Source of the DNA: Bdellovibrionales bacterium
GTDB lineage: Bacteria; Bdellovibrionota; Bdellovibrionia; Bdellovibrionales; UBA1609
NCBI GenBank assembly: GCA_014323935.1
Contig: JACOND010000004.1
Span: forward strand, 1-64,000
DNA length: 64,000 bases
Reading direction: 5' to 3'
Part shown: positions 62,291 to 64,000 of the stretch, piece after piece
Position numbering within the stretch: position 1 is the stretch's first letter
Layout: every line of letters begins with the position of its first letter
Position numbers and translations under genes: made by a program
The notes under the pieces: generated by a model
Seen by the model: the letters and a program-made list of their open reading frames with translations, nothing else
Told to the model about the DNA's origin: nothing
The model's database searches: none

Positions 62291-63463
62291 ATAGGTTTGA
62301 TCATTTTTCCCTCTATTTCTGAAATTATGCCATAGTTTACTAAACTCATCTTTCATTTTATCTAAGTTATCCCATTTCTCTTCTCCTTTCTTCTTTTATT
62401 TTATACTGTTCGCCAATTAAGAAATTTTCTGTTTGATATTTGTAATTATCATTAGAGATAGGATTTTTAAAGAGAATAGAAATAACATCTAGGAGTTGTG
62501 GAGAGCTTCCATCTGTACAAGAACTCTACATCCTATAAATCTACTTATAATCCTAGAAATTAAAACGATTGATAACTGTTTTTGTATTATTGTAGATAAA
62601 ATCACAAAAAATTTCTTATTTCATTCAAATTATATTCCTCATTTCATTTTTAGCTTTTTGTCTTAAATAAAAACTTTTTTTAACCATTGAGCTGATTTTT
62701 TCAAATTTCTTTTCATGTGGAATATAAATTTTACTAAAATCTTCATCTGATAACGCTGATATAAAGCTCCTGTACGATACATAAACACTTGCCTTAAAAA
62801 TAAATCACTTTGAAAATAATACATAAAGATAAAAAGGATTGATTTTAAAATTTCTTAATACACGAAAAAATGGAATTATCAAACTCTTCTGTTACATAAG
62901 CAATCGTATGTTTATAAGTTTATCCAATTTATAATATCACCTGTTTTTAGCTAGCTCTAATGGGCAGTTTATTAATTGCTAGGGAATTCTTATTTCATTT
63001 GGTTCGCTTTTCCTGTGTATTATTTTAATACTCTGATCGATAGACTTTTTTAATTGTGTAAAAACTTGAGTTCTTTTTTTAACATTCACTCTAGCACCCA
63101 ATTAAATTTTTATTACATTGCAATTGAATTTATTAAAAATGTTAACAGACAATTATAGAGTTTTAGAGCTTATCTGCAAAAGAGAAGCTGTCTTTTTACC
63201 TCTCATTTTCAAGAAAAAGACTCCGCTGACTTTTATATTAAATTGAGTTCGAATTCCTTAAAAAATTCAGTTATCTGAAGATTCCTCTACTTTTTGAACT
63301 TTAAGACCATCTTGTTTACCTGGGGAATTAATCTATACTACTTCAGACCAAAATTCTTTATAAAAAGCTAATCTTAAGTATATTTTTATAAAAAAATAGT
63401 TTTTTTAATGTTTCTTCATTTTTATCCGATTTATTATTGAAAGATAAAAAAACAGGAATTTTT

Positions 63464-64000
63464 ATGAAAATAAAACCTCTTTTAAAAAAAAGCTATTTTT
63501 TTATCAGTCTTATTTTATTTTTACTTTTAAGTTGTTATCCTCCTGTTCCTTACCAAAACAACCCTTTTCCTCAAAACAATCAAACCAGTTATCAAACCAG
63601 CCCGTCCACCTATCAACCACAACCTGCAAACCAACAACCTGTAAACCAACAACAAATTTATCGTCCAGCTCTCAATGAGGATTATTATGATGCAAGAAGA
63701 GATAATGATAGAAATCGACCAGAAAGAGACAGAAGGCTGTCTAATGCTAAAAGAGGCAGTGCTTGTGAAGACGAATCCAGATCTCATGAATGTTATGAAT
63801 TGTGTCAGGAAATGTATCTTTCTAGAGACCGAGAAGATTGTAGAGAGTTAGATACCGACAGTGTTTATGATATTTATGAAGTTTATGAAAGTATTCAAAA
63901 CCCAAGAGATTTAGATTCCATTGACTTAGATCATTTTGAATGGTTTTTAGATGTCTCCCTTTCCGGTTTAGACTTGATTTTTAGAGACGACTATAACAGA
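63464..64000 (+). CDS. Putative lipoprotein, 3' truncated by window edge
   Basis: Open frame to window end: MKIKPLLKKSYFFISLILFLLLSCYPPVPYQNN... with lipobox LLSC, then a Pro/Gln/Asn-rich linker. Confidence 0.75.
   Translation, partial: MKIKPLLKKSYFFISLILFLLLSCYPPVPYQNNPFPQNNQTSYQTSPSTYQPQPANQQPVNQQQIYRPALNEDYYDARRDNDRNRPERDRRLSNAKRGSACEDESRSHECYELCQEMYLSRDREDCRELDTDSVYDIYEVYESIQNPRDLDSIDLDHFEWFLDVSLSGLDLIFRDDYNR

Noticed and set aside
63527-63787. Minus-strand ORF 63527-63787
   Set aside because: Antisense to the better-supported lipoprotein ORF; its hydrophobic repeats mirror the Pro/Gln-rich coding strand.

Overview
This 64 kb, very AT-rich window is a dense bacterial chromosome segment, mostly housekeeping genes. 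The repertoire and aromatic amino acid hydroxylase architecture suggest a Gram-negative, perhaps Bdellovibrio-like lineage (inference only). Gene blocks: envelope biogenesis (slt, htpX, bamA, skp, lolD); type IV pilus motors (pilB, pilT, pilC plus a PilS-like kinase); chromosome segregation (scpA, scpB); zapA, fau, rny and tyrS; a 23S-5S rRNA unit with no adjacent 16S; one tRNA-Arg(UCU); a TonB-dependent receptor; folE2, uvrA, clpB, ETF-QO and ssb. Two zones (about 0.1-0.9 plus 9.5-11.6 kb, and 60.2-63.4 kb) are full of decayed gene remnants, mainly Rpn/PD-(D/E)XK transposase-like fragments, an inverted remnant pair, and traces of an IS1595-like transposase. Main second-look items: (1) a 635-aa tyrosyl-tRNA synthetase that appears to carry two diverged copies of an extra domain, one inserted before S4 and one at the C-terminus; (2) an autonomous 23S-5S unit with its own boxA and flanking processing stem; (3) a PilS-like kinase lacking the phosphoacceptor His and an NtrC-like AAA+ protein lacking GAFTGA and canonical Walker residues; (4) a UvrA lacking the segment expected to form the insertion domain; (5) a phenylalanine hydroxylase whose only plausible start is ATT. 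All family calls come from reading the sequence and from memory of family motifs; no searches were run.
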